DNA of 64,000 nt, from assembly GCF_000003815.2 (NCBI RefSeq), contig NC_049983.1, forward strand, positions 21,574,506-21,638,505, written 5' to 3'. A program made the translations under genes and the position numbers. Below, piece after piece: positions 1 through 11,941 of the stretch. This DNA comes from Branchiostoma floridae (taxonomy: Eukaryota > Chordata > Leptocardii > Amphioxiformes > Branchiostomatidae). The stretch's first letter is position 1, and each line of letters starts with the position of its first letter. The notes below the pieces were generated by a model, which was not told the origin of the DNA, did no database searches, and saw only the letters and a list, made by a program, of their open reading frames with translations.

Positions 1-773
1 ACTGATGTTGCTATTGATACCAGATGAAATGATTTATAACATTACATATAGAACTGGAGTGGTCAAACTTTAAAATTCCTCTTAGGTGAACTGCATTATC
101 GGACAGAAATTACAAATGCCAGAAATTCAAAACTACAATCAGTGCAGACAGTTTAAGCAATTTCTGTTCAGCTCTCCTTTTAGAATGTTTACCAAATTGC
201 ACAAATAATGCAAACAGACTCAAAATACCCATCACCAGTTTGATACTCTATGCTTCTACCAAAGAGACTCATCATGCCATCAACAGATCTGTGGCAATAG
301 AATATCTTTGACTTAATTTTTGAGGGTATCCAGAAAGTATCTTTTTGTAAAATGGCATCTACTGGGCAATGAGCAGCAGGTACACATGGTCTGCTATCTT
401 GACACTTGATGGATTGGATGGACTTAAGCAAGAAAGCAAGCAAAGCCCACTTTTGATTTGCAAAGGGATCATATATAACTTATACACAAGGGGTGTTTCC
501 TTTATGGTACATCCTTTAAGAAGAAACCTTTGTGAAGCTCTAAGATATCAACCTACAAAATAAACTTCATACAGTGAGGTCAAGATGTCCACAATGAGTG
601 CACACCAAACCTGGCTATTGACAAGCCCTCTCAAAAGCTCCCCCTATCTGCAGCATGCATCACTGCAGTATTAACTGCTCTGTACAAAGCAAAAACTTTG
701 AACAAATGCCCTAACCAGGTCCTGCCTCCTGTTAACTGCCTTAAGCTAAAAGAGAGCAAGACTTTATTCTCAC
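1..773 (-). other. MOV10 downstream intron, no exon seen
   Basis: The exon ending at 774 is followed by the donor GTGAG, so the gene continues to the left, yet no frame in this stretch resembles helicase motifs IV-VI. It is taken as intron. Confidence 0.6.
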
Positions 774-3700
774 CAAGGCCAAACTGCACAGCAAATGGCG
801 ACCTGAGGACGGGTCCCAACTGTTTGGGGTCCCCAGCCAGGACGAGCTGTCCTCCGTCAGGCGTGTGGAAGTCCAACAGCCCTGCCAGAGCAATCAGGCA
901 CTCAGGCTCAACAGCATGGCCAGCTTCATCAATGAAGACATGGGTGAAGTGGCCGGGTGGGAAGTTAGCTGAAGCAAGTCTGGAAGATTGACAAAAAGAC
1001 ATTATTCTAATTTCTATAGAGTTTGAGCCTGGATACCATCCTAGCTACATGTAGTTATGGAGATTCCAATACTCTATCCTAAGCAACAACTTAGTTGGTA
1101 AGGGTAGAGTATGGGGGCCATGGTAAACTAACTAGGATGGCATTCAGGATAAAGGAGAGTTTGGGAGCCCTAGTAAACTAAATAGGATGGCACCCAGGCT
1201 ACTATAATACGTTGACAACAAATGGGTGATTATGCTCCTTGTATTTCATACAGAATTGCAGTCACTGACTTAGACATGTACACTTCGAGACTTTGCTAGC
1301 ACTTTCTGACCGAAACAAAAATACTTAAGCCTCATTGCAAACATCAGATTTCTCACCTGCCAGCAGTGACGAGTGTGGTGACCAGCACCTTGTATTTCTG
1401 CAGCTCTTGTTTGGCAGGGAAGCTGTACTTGCCAGTCATGCGGTCGTAGTTACACACATTCTGGGAGAACAAAAACTCAACTGTAGTCTTCTACCACAAA
1501 GCTCATATCAGTAGTGAGGACAATTCATTATCATTAGGATACAAAAATCAAATGGGATGATGTCATGTTAATATCAGTAATTAGATTCTGTCTCTACAAA
1601 TCAAACTATATGTTATGCAAAATTACATACAATTGAGATGAGGTAGTAGTTTGGTAACTGGGCAATACAACTGTCTTAGAGGCATTCATTTTAGATAGAC
1701 ACAATGCTTAAAAATGGAAACGATATATGTTATGAATCAGAACCAAAGGCTGTCTGTACCTTGATGCTTGAAGGCACGTTATCCCACGAGCGTGACAGCG
1801 CGTTGAGCCTGATGAGCTGTGCTGCAGGGATGTGGTTCAGCAGACGCTGGGTCAGCAGGTCAGCTGCGCTGTTGGAGGGAGCACACGCCAGCACCGTGCT
1901 GCTGGGAAGGCACTTTAGAACCTGGGGAGGCAGACAGGAAAGCAATGTAAGTCAAGTCCATTTTCTGTATCTGTAGCAGGGCTGTCTCCAGCTTAGAATT
2001 TTTTCTGTCCCACTCATTGTTTGGGATCCCATGTTGTTCAGTTTTCTGGTTAAATGTATCACTATAAGCACATTAAAGTACATTTTCAACAGTTTCATGT
2101 CATTTTTTTTGGACGTATGGGGTAAAATTATTATTTGTCCCAACAAGCAAATCTCCATCCCGGGATGGATGGACGGATCCTGGAGACAGACCTAATCTGT
2201 ATATAAAGCCATTATACAACTGCCCTTCAGCATAACACATCAACTTCACAGGCATGGGGCAAGGCAGCAGCTGGTTGTATTACACAGAATGACCTGTCAC
2301 ATCTACCTTTGCACAAGTAGCTGCTAGCATTGTTTAAAGCTTACTAATGAGGGTGCCCTAACCGTACTTTGTGGCAATGAGTTCCCTTTTTACCTCTAGG
2401 AAAGAAAAAAATGCCTAGGAAATTGGAGAGATTGAGACAATTGATACAGACCTGTTTGATGGCCTCCACCAGTGTAACAGTCTTGCCGGTACCTGGCGGA
2501 CCAAACAGGAGGTAGGGGGCAGGGCGGGATGACCCGGCAACGATGTGGCGTACAGCGAGGTACTGCTCAGCATTCTCCTCTATGGAGCGGTCATACAGCC
2601 TGTAGTAAACACAGCACCAGGTTAGGGTCGCATCAGATTCAGGATTGATGCAGCTAAGAGTGATGCAAGCATCACTTATGATGCACATAGCTTATCGAAC
2701 ATTACTTTTTGTGACACAACTTCTCAAGGTAAATGATTTTATGAGTTTAGCACAAAGGAATATGCAATGAAGAGAAAATAGAAAGTAAAATCAAACATTA
2801 CTGCAACCTTCATTAACATTTATCTACCAGGCTACATATATCCACTACTTTGAAAAACAGTATGGTTAAGAGATCTCTATTGAGATAAGCAGGAGTGCAT
2901 TATTCTTCAGAATGTTGTATTGGAGATCTCATCAAGTTTTAGGCTGGTGAATATAAAATTATGTCTTAATAGATGTTACTCAAATGGGTGATAAAATGGT
3001 GAATATAAAATTATATTTTGATAGATGTTACTTAAAGGGGTGATAAAATGGCAACATCATTGTCTCATAATACAACAGATGCAAATTTCTTTCTTTAAGC
3101 TATTAACTCAGGATCATGGTCAACATTTCTCCTACAAACACTCACTTTAGCTGCTCAGTGGGAGAGTGCAGGATGCCCTTTGACCCCGCAATCTGCAGCG
3201 TGGGAAACAGCACGTCCCCGAGGCTGTGCTCCTCCGCCAGCTGCACGGCGCGGTGCTGCAGGCGCTGTGGCAGGCGGTTGAACGAGAAGCGCACATCGAA
3301 CTTCATCCCGTCAATAAACTTGTCCAACAACCTGAGGGACATAAACTGGAGGTTATTCAACCTGCAACAGAGCTGAAATCTCATGTTCGTTTTTTTTTTT
3401 CAATTGGTACATCTGGAACATCATTGTGACATGCAAAGCCAAAAATTAGTTTCTTGTTCTAGTATTAGAAAGAAAGTTGAGTTTCCTTTTAATGCACATA
3501 AACAGGTCCAATGGATTTTGGTATTTGAAGCAAAGGAGAAATGTAACTGCTGAATACCAGTTAATCTACAAAACTGATTTTCTCTCTGTAAACAAAGTAT
3601 GCCACACTGAGATATGTTATCAAAGCCAAGTTTGTCTTCCAAGGTTGACATCTGATCTACCATCTTTCACGGGTACTAAGGGAAAAGACATTAGGCAAAC

Positions 3701-6700
3701 AAGGAAAAGACCTGTAGATGTAATCACAGACTAACCGATAATTGAAGCCAAGGCTGACACAGTCCCGTTCTATGTGGTGAACATAACCTTTGAACTCCAC
3801 ATTGTCCACGCCATCTGGCCCTCTCTCACGAGCAAACAGGAAATCACCTCTCAGTACGGATGGTCGATTCTCCGCAAGACCTGGTACCTACACAAAGAAT
3901 ATCATTCATTTAAACAAAAACAAGCATTTCAAGGTCTTATAAAAGACCTAGACCCACATACCAAACATTCAGGCATTCCCTAGTTATCTTGCAGACAGAC
4001 ATCTCTGTCACAAACACACACAGCAGTCACTACAATACCTCCATTTAACGGAGGTAACGACAAATGTAGAATACTGGAAGTATCACATGTCAGTGATGGC
4101 AGCACCAGAAGATGGAGATGCAGAAACCCTTGTCTTGCTTTACCCCAAACAAAATTTCCTGCCACCACCTCATTATGTTGCACTGTATAATCAATTTGTG
4201 CCGTGTTTATTTTACTGGTGCAATGGCCAAGTGGGTAGAGTGTTTGCCTTGTATTCGGTACTGAGGTCAAATACTTCAAAAGTGCCACATGCTGCTTTCT
4301 CTGCTTAGCACTCAGCATTCATGAGGAAGAGTATGAGAGTTAAACACACACATCATTAGCAGAGGAGCACTGTAGTAGCTTTCAAAATGTGTGAAATAGA
4401 GAAACGAGACGGGTACTAGAAATCTAGATGGGTGCCACCCCTAAGCAGCTGTTACAGATGCACGGGCAACTTCAACATGTAGACTATTTCTCGGGTATAA
4501 ATCTACTACAGTTTGTGCTGAAGTCTGACCTTGAGCAGGAGCATGTTGCCCTTGCGTGACATCACGGCTCCCTGCATGTCGTAGCGCCGGATGTCCACCT
4601 CCATCTGTACCTCCTCCATGTGCAGCAGGCAGGAGAACCGCGGGGACAGGGTGTCAATGGTCATGCTGTTCTCCAACAGAGCCCTGGAATTAGATAGATA
4701 GACTTAGGTAGGGTGCATTATTACACGATTATAAACCATGGACAAATCCTCATTCTATTCTAAACAAATTTGCTATTTGCTGCAACTTACACAGATGCAT
4801 ATAAACATAGACTTTGCTTAACATGTATATTGGAATTAATGGAAACTTTCACATGTCACATGTTAGTGGATTTGGGCTATCAATGGAGAATATATCTATC
4901 TGTGACCAGTAAGTTGAACAAGTAATTGTTTTAAACAGAAAAGATATAAAGAAAGAGTGTATCAAAAAAGGTACTTGTTTCTTCTTCTTCTCGTTGGGAT
5001 TTCTGTAATTTGGTAACTGCTTACCTGGTGATGTGCAGGTCAGTCTTGTCAGCCTCTGGCATGTCCTCNNNNNNNNNNNNNNNNNNNNNNNNNNNNNNNN
5101 NNNNNNNNNNNNNNNNNNNNNNNNNNNNNNNNNNNNNNNNNNNNNNNNNNNNNNNNNNNNNNNNNNNNNNNNNNNNNNNNNNNNNNNNNNNNNNNNNNNN
5201 NNNNNNNNNNNNNNNNNNNNNNNNNNNNNNNNNNNNNNNNNNNNNNNNNNNNNNNNNNNNNNNNNNNNNNNNNNNNNNNNNNNNNNNNNNNNNNNNCATA
5301 CTCATAGTTCATGTTCGAATGCTTCATCAAAGTCCTTAGATTAACAGAAATGAAGTCTGAAGAAAAGCATACACATTTTTTAAAAAGAAACCAAATTGTG
5401 TTTAAAGAAGCTGGTGCGGTGTGAAGCCTGTCAAATGTGTGACAAAAATAGGAAGTAAATGCATTTGTTTGTGGAACAAAGTTAATGAGGTGTTTTTAGG
5501 TTGGGTGCACCAGTGTAGCTACTCCCAAAACTAAATTTTGAGTCCATCATATAATCCACCAGTACCAACATTTCCTTTGTAACAAGAAAGCTTCTGAAAA
5601 AAGCCAGTGTGTATTTTGGAAAAAGCCTGAATGCTAAAGAGAATCACATGAAGAAAAGAGTTTTTAAACATCGAATTACTGAATTGGTTTCTCTTCTATT
5701 AAAAAAACATTACATGAGATTTGTCTAACAAAGAAAAAAAAATTGTAACAAGTGGTGTGTGGAACAAAGTTTGAGGTTTAAAAATGTCAAATGGTAAAGT
5801 TTGTAATTGCGGTTGGTTGACATTGTACTTTATTTTATGTTGTGCATCTGAAATTTTTTGTGCAGCCAATCTTTTAGGTTGGGTGCACCAGTGCACATAC
5901 ATGCACATGTATTCCCACAACTGAGTTTCAAACCCTGCATAGAGTCCACCAGTAGCAATGTATCCTTTGTAATAAAATACTCACGGAGGAAGAGGCACAC
6001 CATCCACCACTCTAAACTTCTTCCTGTTGAATGTGACTCTCGGTGGGTGCTTGTATGGGACCTTGGGACGAAGCTCGTCCACCATCTGGTTACTCACACG
6101 CGCTGACAGGTTGCGGACGATATGGAATGGTGTTGCTGAGGCCAGCCTGCGGAACTCCAGTGCGATGGGAGCACGGTACTGTCCGAGGAACCGTGCCAGG
6201 CACTTAACTTCTACTGTGTACTGTTGTCCTATAACGCATAACATATAGGGAAAACAATGATCAGCAAACGGACAACAGAACTGTATCATACTTGTATGTT
6301 GAACCTTGCAAAGAAAGACCATCACAGAATGCAATCTTATCTTTGACAATGATTGAATGATCCTGTAGGAAAGGTCCTACCTGGTTGAAGAGTAACAGTC
6401 TTTTGTCCAAATCCCTGGCTGATGTTTTCTTGGTCACTAAGCTGGAATGCACGGACACCGCGAAGAAGCTCACACCTGCAAAATGACAAAACACTGCATT
6501 GTCACAAGCACATTCCTAATAGTCTTAGATATCTTATTTGTCTAGAATGTGTAGTTTGAAAGCTTCTCTGCACAGGAGATTACTAAACTTTGATGTTTTG
6601 TTAATTACCCATTGACCATAACAGCAGTATTTTATGGAGACCTGTGGGAGAGGGCTGATTTAATTGAGCAGTGTGATTTAGTTAGGCAAGGTGGGTGCAT

Positions 6701-9700
6701 GACACAGCCAGGATTGGAATCACTTGAACTTCAGTTCTAAAGGCAGGTTTACTCATCCCTACTGACCAATCATGCTGCAGTTCCATAAGCAATCATTGTA
6801 TCATCACTGCTTCCTCTTACCTACAGAACTGCACACTCTCAGTGTCACTGGTGTTGCGAATGTTGATGTTGAACCTAAGCTCCTCCCCAGACTGGAGGGA
6901 GATGTGCATGGCTCCGCCCTCCGCATCATGGTCAGTAAACACCTCCACTTCCTCTTTATTCTCAGCAAGCTCATGTCTGGGAATTTATAATATAAATTGT
7001 TCACTTCTTAGAATTCTGAGAGTGATAGTCATACAGGTCATAATCCTATTATTAATAATAATATATAAATTATACATTATTATTAAGTATTGAGTCCTAC
7101 ATATGGCAGAACCAGTTAGTAGTTACAACAAGTACTTCTTGTATCCTCAAACCCTTGTTATTTCCAGGGATTTCTGATTTAGGCGTTCGGGATGAAATTT
7201 TTGAAGCTGATGTATTTAGTACGATTCTCTGCAAAGTTAAGATGTCAAGTGAACAAGTGCTAATTTGGTACACAATCCATACAGTGAATGAGTGATACCA
7301 CTATGGCACATTACCCACAAAACTGTAGTGTTTGAAAGATTTGATACAATATTTGAATGACAGGAAAGTAGAAAGATCTGTTAAGTATCAGCATAATTTT
7401 GTGAAATGTTTACAACATTAGATTTACCTTCTTGTCTTCAGCCCTTTCAGTAGATGTTGTACCCTTTGTCTCCTGGAAGTAAAAACTGGTGGAGGTTGTT
7501 CTTGTTTGTTTTGGTCCCCTGGAACCTTCTTTGCTTCATTCTTCCTTGCCTGGGACAACCCTATGTACTGGTCCACTGCTAGTCGACTCTTCCTTTGGAA
7601 AGGCGATCTTCGCGGACCAAACCGAACAATATCTGTCTCTATGTGAATCTTCCTCAGGCGACTCAACGTGAACAATACAGACGAACAGTTTGGAATTTGC
7701 TGGAAGTTTTGGGCCTGCCGAAACTGGGTGTTGTAGATTTCCTTGATCCTGGTCTTGGTCAGGTCTGCCTCCTTGAGGTTGTGTTCCTCCAGAAACTGGA
7801 GGAAGGTGAGGCCTATTCGCTGGCGCTCCGATATTGTGAACTGTACCATGATGCTGCCAGGGCTCTCAGTCACATAGCCTGCTATGGGGAGGATGGGGGA
7901 GGGATTCTTCAGCGCAAAGTAGGCGGGTTGATGTTGTTCCTGAGAGTATGGAGCCCTGGAAAGAGAAAATACAACAATGAGGGTTTTATCATCACAGTGT
8001 ATATCCTTTTAAGGTATTGTGAATAGCAAATTGCAGCTGATGACTAATACTTACCATAATGCAGTCCTGGGTGCAACAGGTTATCTACATGTTCACATCC
8101 ATGCTCAAATAAATGCCTCTGAGTCACACTGATTCAATACTTTCCCTCACATAAACTCTACGCATACAAATTAGTCTGTACTTCAAAGTGATGAGCCAAC
8201 ATTTGTAAGACATTTCCCACCATATTTTCCCATTGTGTTGCCCATCTGTGTTAACAAATCTTTGCTGTGTTAGCATTCTTTAGACTCTTGAATAAGGAAT
8301 TGAAAGTCTCTTTTATCTAAGAACTGGAAATTTTCCTATAAGTATCCTCAATAAGAAGAATGGTATGACTTCCCCAGACAATCTCTCTGTTGCCTAGCAT
8401 AGTTACCATTATCTTAGCTGAAAAATTCCCATGAGGTTTAATGAAAAATCCTAATGACTCAGCAGGAATAACAGCATTCTTGCTGAACAATGCAACCCCT
8501 TAAATTGTATCTTTATCTGTGATAATTGTTTAAACATCCTGATTCGAAGAATTTATTCTAATTGAAAAACTCAAAGTTACGCTTGTGCAAGTATGCACCA
8601 CACTGGTATTGATAGTCATGATGAACTTATGATTGCATTTACACACAAAGCTTGAAAAATAATCATACCACACTAGAGTTTATCTCACATGTAATGATAT
8701 ATACACAGCCAAAATAAACTTAAATCATTGAAAGTCATGAGGTGCAGGCAAGAACAACCACTCAATTGTGATCTTTATTACCAGTCACAATGTGACATAA
8801 GTGAATAATACAATACATTATGCAGTTAGACACATATTGAAAACTTAAACCTTTTTGTGTGATGTACAATGGTTAGACCTTTACTACAGGCCTGGGAACT
8901 AGGTTCACCATCCTAGGTGCAGCTGGCCGTGATTGTGAGCTGTAACAATACGGGTGTATATCACCGGGAGCTACTCAGAAAGACTAGGTAACAGGGACAG
9001 GAGGAAAGGTGGAGTAGAATACTTAAAATGCTCTTAGACTAAGAGGGCTGACTTGTATAGAGCAAAATAGGATTTGAAATACCATCAGCACACCTGTAAT
9101 GTTGTTGAATATGTGGGGGTAAGAAATTTGCATATGTGAACTGCAAGTAATAATTCTAGATTAAGTGCAATTGAGGCCATGATAAGACATGCATGCATGA
9201 CATTGTACATGATCTAGAAGTTAAATCAAATCATTAAAAAAAAGTTGGTGAATTGTTAACAAAGCTAATGTTTACAGAGGTAACATGAGGCACCATATCC
9301 TAACAGTGCTCATGTGTCCATCAATACCAGTGGAGAAAGGCTGTGCACTTTAATATCTAATGTTACATGTATAGTCTCTACGCTTTACTGGTCATCTGTG
9401 TCAAATAAAAAGGCACTAAAAGATGAGGCCTTCCCTTACAAAAAATCTATGTATAAAAATACATTTTGTACATTCAAATCAATACAGTTATAACAATGCA
9501 ACATAATGAAGCACAGATAACATTATGGTGTTCTTTGATCAGGATGGTCTGTTACAATTGTTAAGGTTGGTTGATGTAGAACAAATCATTATATCTGAGA
9601 CACTTATCCTCTTAAAACATCATAACTAATAAGAATGTGTTTTTAGATCATTCGAAACTGCTGAACCAAATTTCCCTGAATGTCAATGAACACCTGAAGG

Positions 9701-10330
9701 CAGTAGAAGGTTCTCATTTGCACAAATTTCATCAGTTGATCATTTCTTCTACCCAAATAACACAAGCTGTTGTCTCAATGCATAATAATAAAAATATTAT
9801 TACATTTTCTATTAATAGTATTATGAGTCATTTGCACGGTACATGTGAAGTGAGGCACACATAATATTATCATTTATGAATGATTGAGTCATCACAATGT
9901 CACGTGATGACTGAAACAATCCACAGAATCAAAACAAACTGCCCAGGCCTGCAGTGCAGGCTAACCCACGGGTTACGGGCACTGACCCGGATCAAATTGG
10001 ATCACATAGACTACAGACAACGTTCTTCTGACCACAATACTTCGCCTTTTTACTATTCAAACAGTGTCCAAGGACGTCCAAGATCTAGTTCACGGTCCGG
10101 CGTACGAGGCCATCCTGATATATAATACAGGAGACAAAAGAAGTCTAGACCCTCCGCAGACATAGGATACAAACACTGATCGCCTTATGATCACAACACC
10201 TGGACATTTCTAAGACTCTATATGATTCTACAAATCAAGTTCGGGTCTTAGGATATGCAGAAAACTCAAAAGAACGGTTTGCGATTGCATAAACCTGGAT
10301 GAGATGGTTTTGATGAGTAGGCAGCTTACC
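774..10330 (-). CDS. MOV10: MOV10 RNA helicase (partial, 3' end off the window)
   Basis: SF1 (Upf1-like) RNA helicase of the MOV10 family, a 5'-to-3' RNA unwinding enzyme of cytoplasmic granules linked to RNA silencing and restriction of retroelements. Coding exons read from high to low coordinates: 7955-7428, 6976-6821, 6475-6381, 6228-5985, 5334-gap, gap-5025, 4683-4530, 3887-3736, 3331-3146, 2599-2452, 1921-1760, 1460-1357 and 979-774. Junctions are GT-AG and keep frame wherever both sides are visible. Seen: Walker A GPPGTGKT (exon 2599-2452), motif Ia [11 protein letters not shown] (1921-1760), DEAG box in [12 protein letters not shown], and [12 protein letters not shown] (979-774). The N-terminal part matches MOV10 rather than MOV10L1. 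The likely start is the ATG near 7849 ([13 protein letters not shown]); the frame stays open upstream without another ATG. A noncoding first exon ends at 10330. The N run 5069-5296 removes part of one or more exons. Helicase motifs IV-VI must lie left of position 1. Confidence 0.93.
1030..1201. mobile_element. Miniature inverted-repeat element related to 63310
   Basis: The left end AGCCTGGATACCATCCTAG and the right end ATAGGATGGCACCCAGGCTA are inverted copies with few mismatches; an internal ACTAGGATGGCATTCAGGAT repeats the motif. It lies in the MOV10 intron between exons 1460-1357 and 979-774. The target duplication is not clear. Confidence 0.6.
2946..3050. repeat. Tandem duplication, 52-bp period, MOV10 intron
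   Basis: Two adjacent copies, 2946-2997 and 2998-3050, both begin GGTGAATATAAAATTAT and end in GGGTGATAAAAT. They differ at only a few positions. It lies in the intron between exons 3331-3146 and 2599-2452 and has no visible coding effect. Confidence 0.8.
5497..5972. repeat. Dispersed intronic duplication beside the MOV10 gap
   Basis: A segment starting AGGTTGGGTGCACCAGTG occurs near 5500 and again near 5876, each followed by a related run ending in ATCCTTTGTAA or TTCCTTTGTAA. The spacing is about 378 bp. The second copy abuts the donor side of exon 6228-5985. The first lies just left of it, near the truncated exon next to the N run, so a local segmental duplication may have contributed to the assembly gap. 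Confidence 0.6.
8057..10324 (-). other. First intron of MOV10, no gene seen
   Basis: This AT-rich stretch lies between the noncoding first exon and the first clear coding exon. A good donor (minus strand, GTAAGT just below 8057) suggests an optional upstream exon ending at 8057. If spliced to 7955 it would be in frame from a stop onward but supplies no in-frame ATG, so it could only be an extra 5' UTR exon. No other coding or RNA feature is visible. Confidence 0.4.
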
Positions 10331-10589
10331 TGTCTGGGTCGGCAACACAACAGCTGAGGTGCTGGCAAAGCTGGCGAACTCGTGGTATTTCACAACTTCC
10401 GGTTAGAAGCGGAAGCCACCTTTAACCCATAAAATATTTTGTAAAATGATTTATATTTCAATATACCATGTAGCATTTTAACTTCAAAAGATTATCGTAT
10501 GAATTTGGGGAATCTAACGGTTCAAGTTATGAAAGATTTAGAAAAACTGAAATATTTTTGATAACCTTTGACCTACCCAGAGCACCAAA
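10331..10589. promoter_or_regulatory. Head-to-head promoter between MOV10 and NDUFB11
   Basis: About 260 bp separate the donor of the MOV10 noncoding first exon (minus strand, donor GTAAGC just below 10330) from the NDUFB11 start codon at 10590. An ETS/GABP-type site ACTTCCGG lies at 10395-10402 and a second core, GCGGAAGC, at 10410-10417. GABP/NRF-2 sites are typical of nuclear genes for respiratory subunits, which fits NDUFB11. No TATA box is evident. The first MOV10 exon (roughly 10330-10400) contains no ATG, so it is taken as 5' UTR. The true transcription starts are inferred. Confidence 0.6.
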
Positions 10590-11941
10590 ATGGCGTCGCT
10601 CCTGGTGAGGGGAGGTCGCCCGCTCCTTCGCAAAAATGTGCTTCAAACTCTCGCAAGATGCCAAGTGGCAGCCCTAAAAACTGGCGCTGGCGGAGACAAA
10701 AGCACAACGGCTGAAGTGGGGGAAGGAGAGAAGAAGCTACATCTTCCCTTGGGAGAGACGATAGTGAGACGAGGTGACCGTCCTGGAGACATCAAAGATG
10801 AGGTTTGGTACTTCCTTTCTTTTCAAAATGTTCCTCATGTATTTACCACCGCTTATACCCTTATATTGAATTTCTGTATCTTGGTTACGAACTCCACATG
10901 TTTAAGAGTAATATGAACATTGCAATTTGCCTCCTCTCGCATGCCTGATAAACTTCTTTGCAAAACATGCTCTCCGTGTTGGCAGCACTTTAAGTCTGTA
11001 ACGTTACTGTGTAAACTCAGTTGACCTTGGCCTTGAATCGTACTTGCCTGATTTGGATATCGTCAGGTAGTGGTACTTTATGGAATTTTATTATAAACAT
11101 GTCCATACCCTTTTATACAATGGAAAAAAATACAACTTGTGGCTGTTTCTACTTATTTAGCGATAGATCTAACAGTACCTTTTTTTAAAGAATAGTACTC
11201 ACAATTTCTGTGGAAAAATCTTGAATGAAGCAAAATTTGTTATACAACTGTTTGGCACATTCTCTAAGCTACTGTCTAGTCTCATTCAACTATAATTTGA
11301 TATTATTTGTATCAAATGCTATTTAATCACAGTGTTGTTACTCCTGACATTATTCACAGGACATCAACTGGGAATGGAGAGGTTTCAGCGATGACCCTGT
11401 GGAAGATATGAAAAACCACAGAGCAATCTTCTTCTGGGGTATCTCTGTTTGCCTGGTGCTTGTGCCCCTCTATCTTTACTACTCACCGGAAAGACAGTAA
11501 GTCTTCTAACTAATTTGAGCATTGAAAGATAAGGTATTGCATCCTCCAGTTTGACTTATGTCTACAGACTGTCAGTCCATGCTTAGTTCCCATCATAGTG
11601 CCATTGTCATTCATAAACTCTTATGGGCAGGAATAATTCTAGCAAATCTTCTTGTCATATTCTTCCACCACTTGAGCTTGACCATTTTGAACCCAAGCTT
11701 TCAGAATACACATTGTTCTATTTCATGCCCATAATTTTTATTATTTTATATATTTTTGGCTGTGCTTAAGTTGTGTATTGTACTTTTCAGCATGCGTGCC
11801 TGGGTGAAGAGAGAAGGGAAGATGCAGTATGCACGGCGACTACGGGAAGGCGTACCGCTCATAGACCCCAACGTAGTTGACCCAGCAAAGGTCATCCTGC
11901 CACCAGAAGAGGAGGTCCCAGACCCACTGTACAATTTCTGA
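10590..11941 (+). CDS. NDUFB11: NADH dehydrogenase 1 beta subcomplex subunit 11 (ESSS)
   Basis: Accessory subunit of mitochondrial complex I, a single-pass protein of the inner-membrane arm. Three exons: 10590-10802, 11360-11496 and 11791-11941, all with GT-AG junctions, giving about 166 residues, near the family size (human about 153). The N-terminus, MASLLVRGGRPLLRK, is a basic presequence as expected for mitochondrial import. Family features in order: DINWEWRGFSDDPVEDMKN, one membrane segment (AIFFWGISVCLVLVPLYLYY), then a basic RAWVKREGKMQYARR stretch and the acidic end PAKVILPPEEEVPDP. The start codon is the first ATG after the shared promoter. It is divergently transcribed from MOV10. 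Confidence 0.93.
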
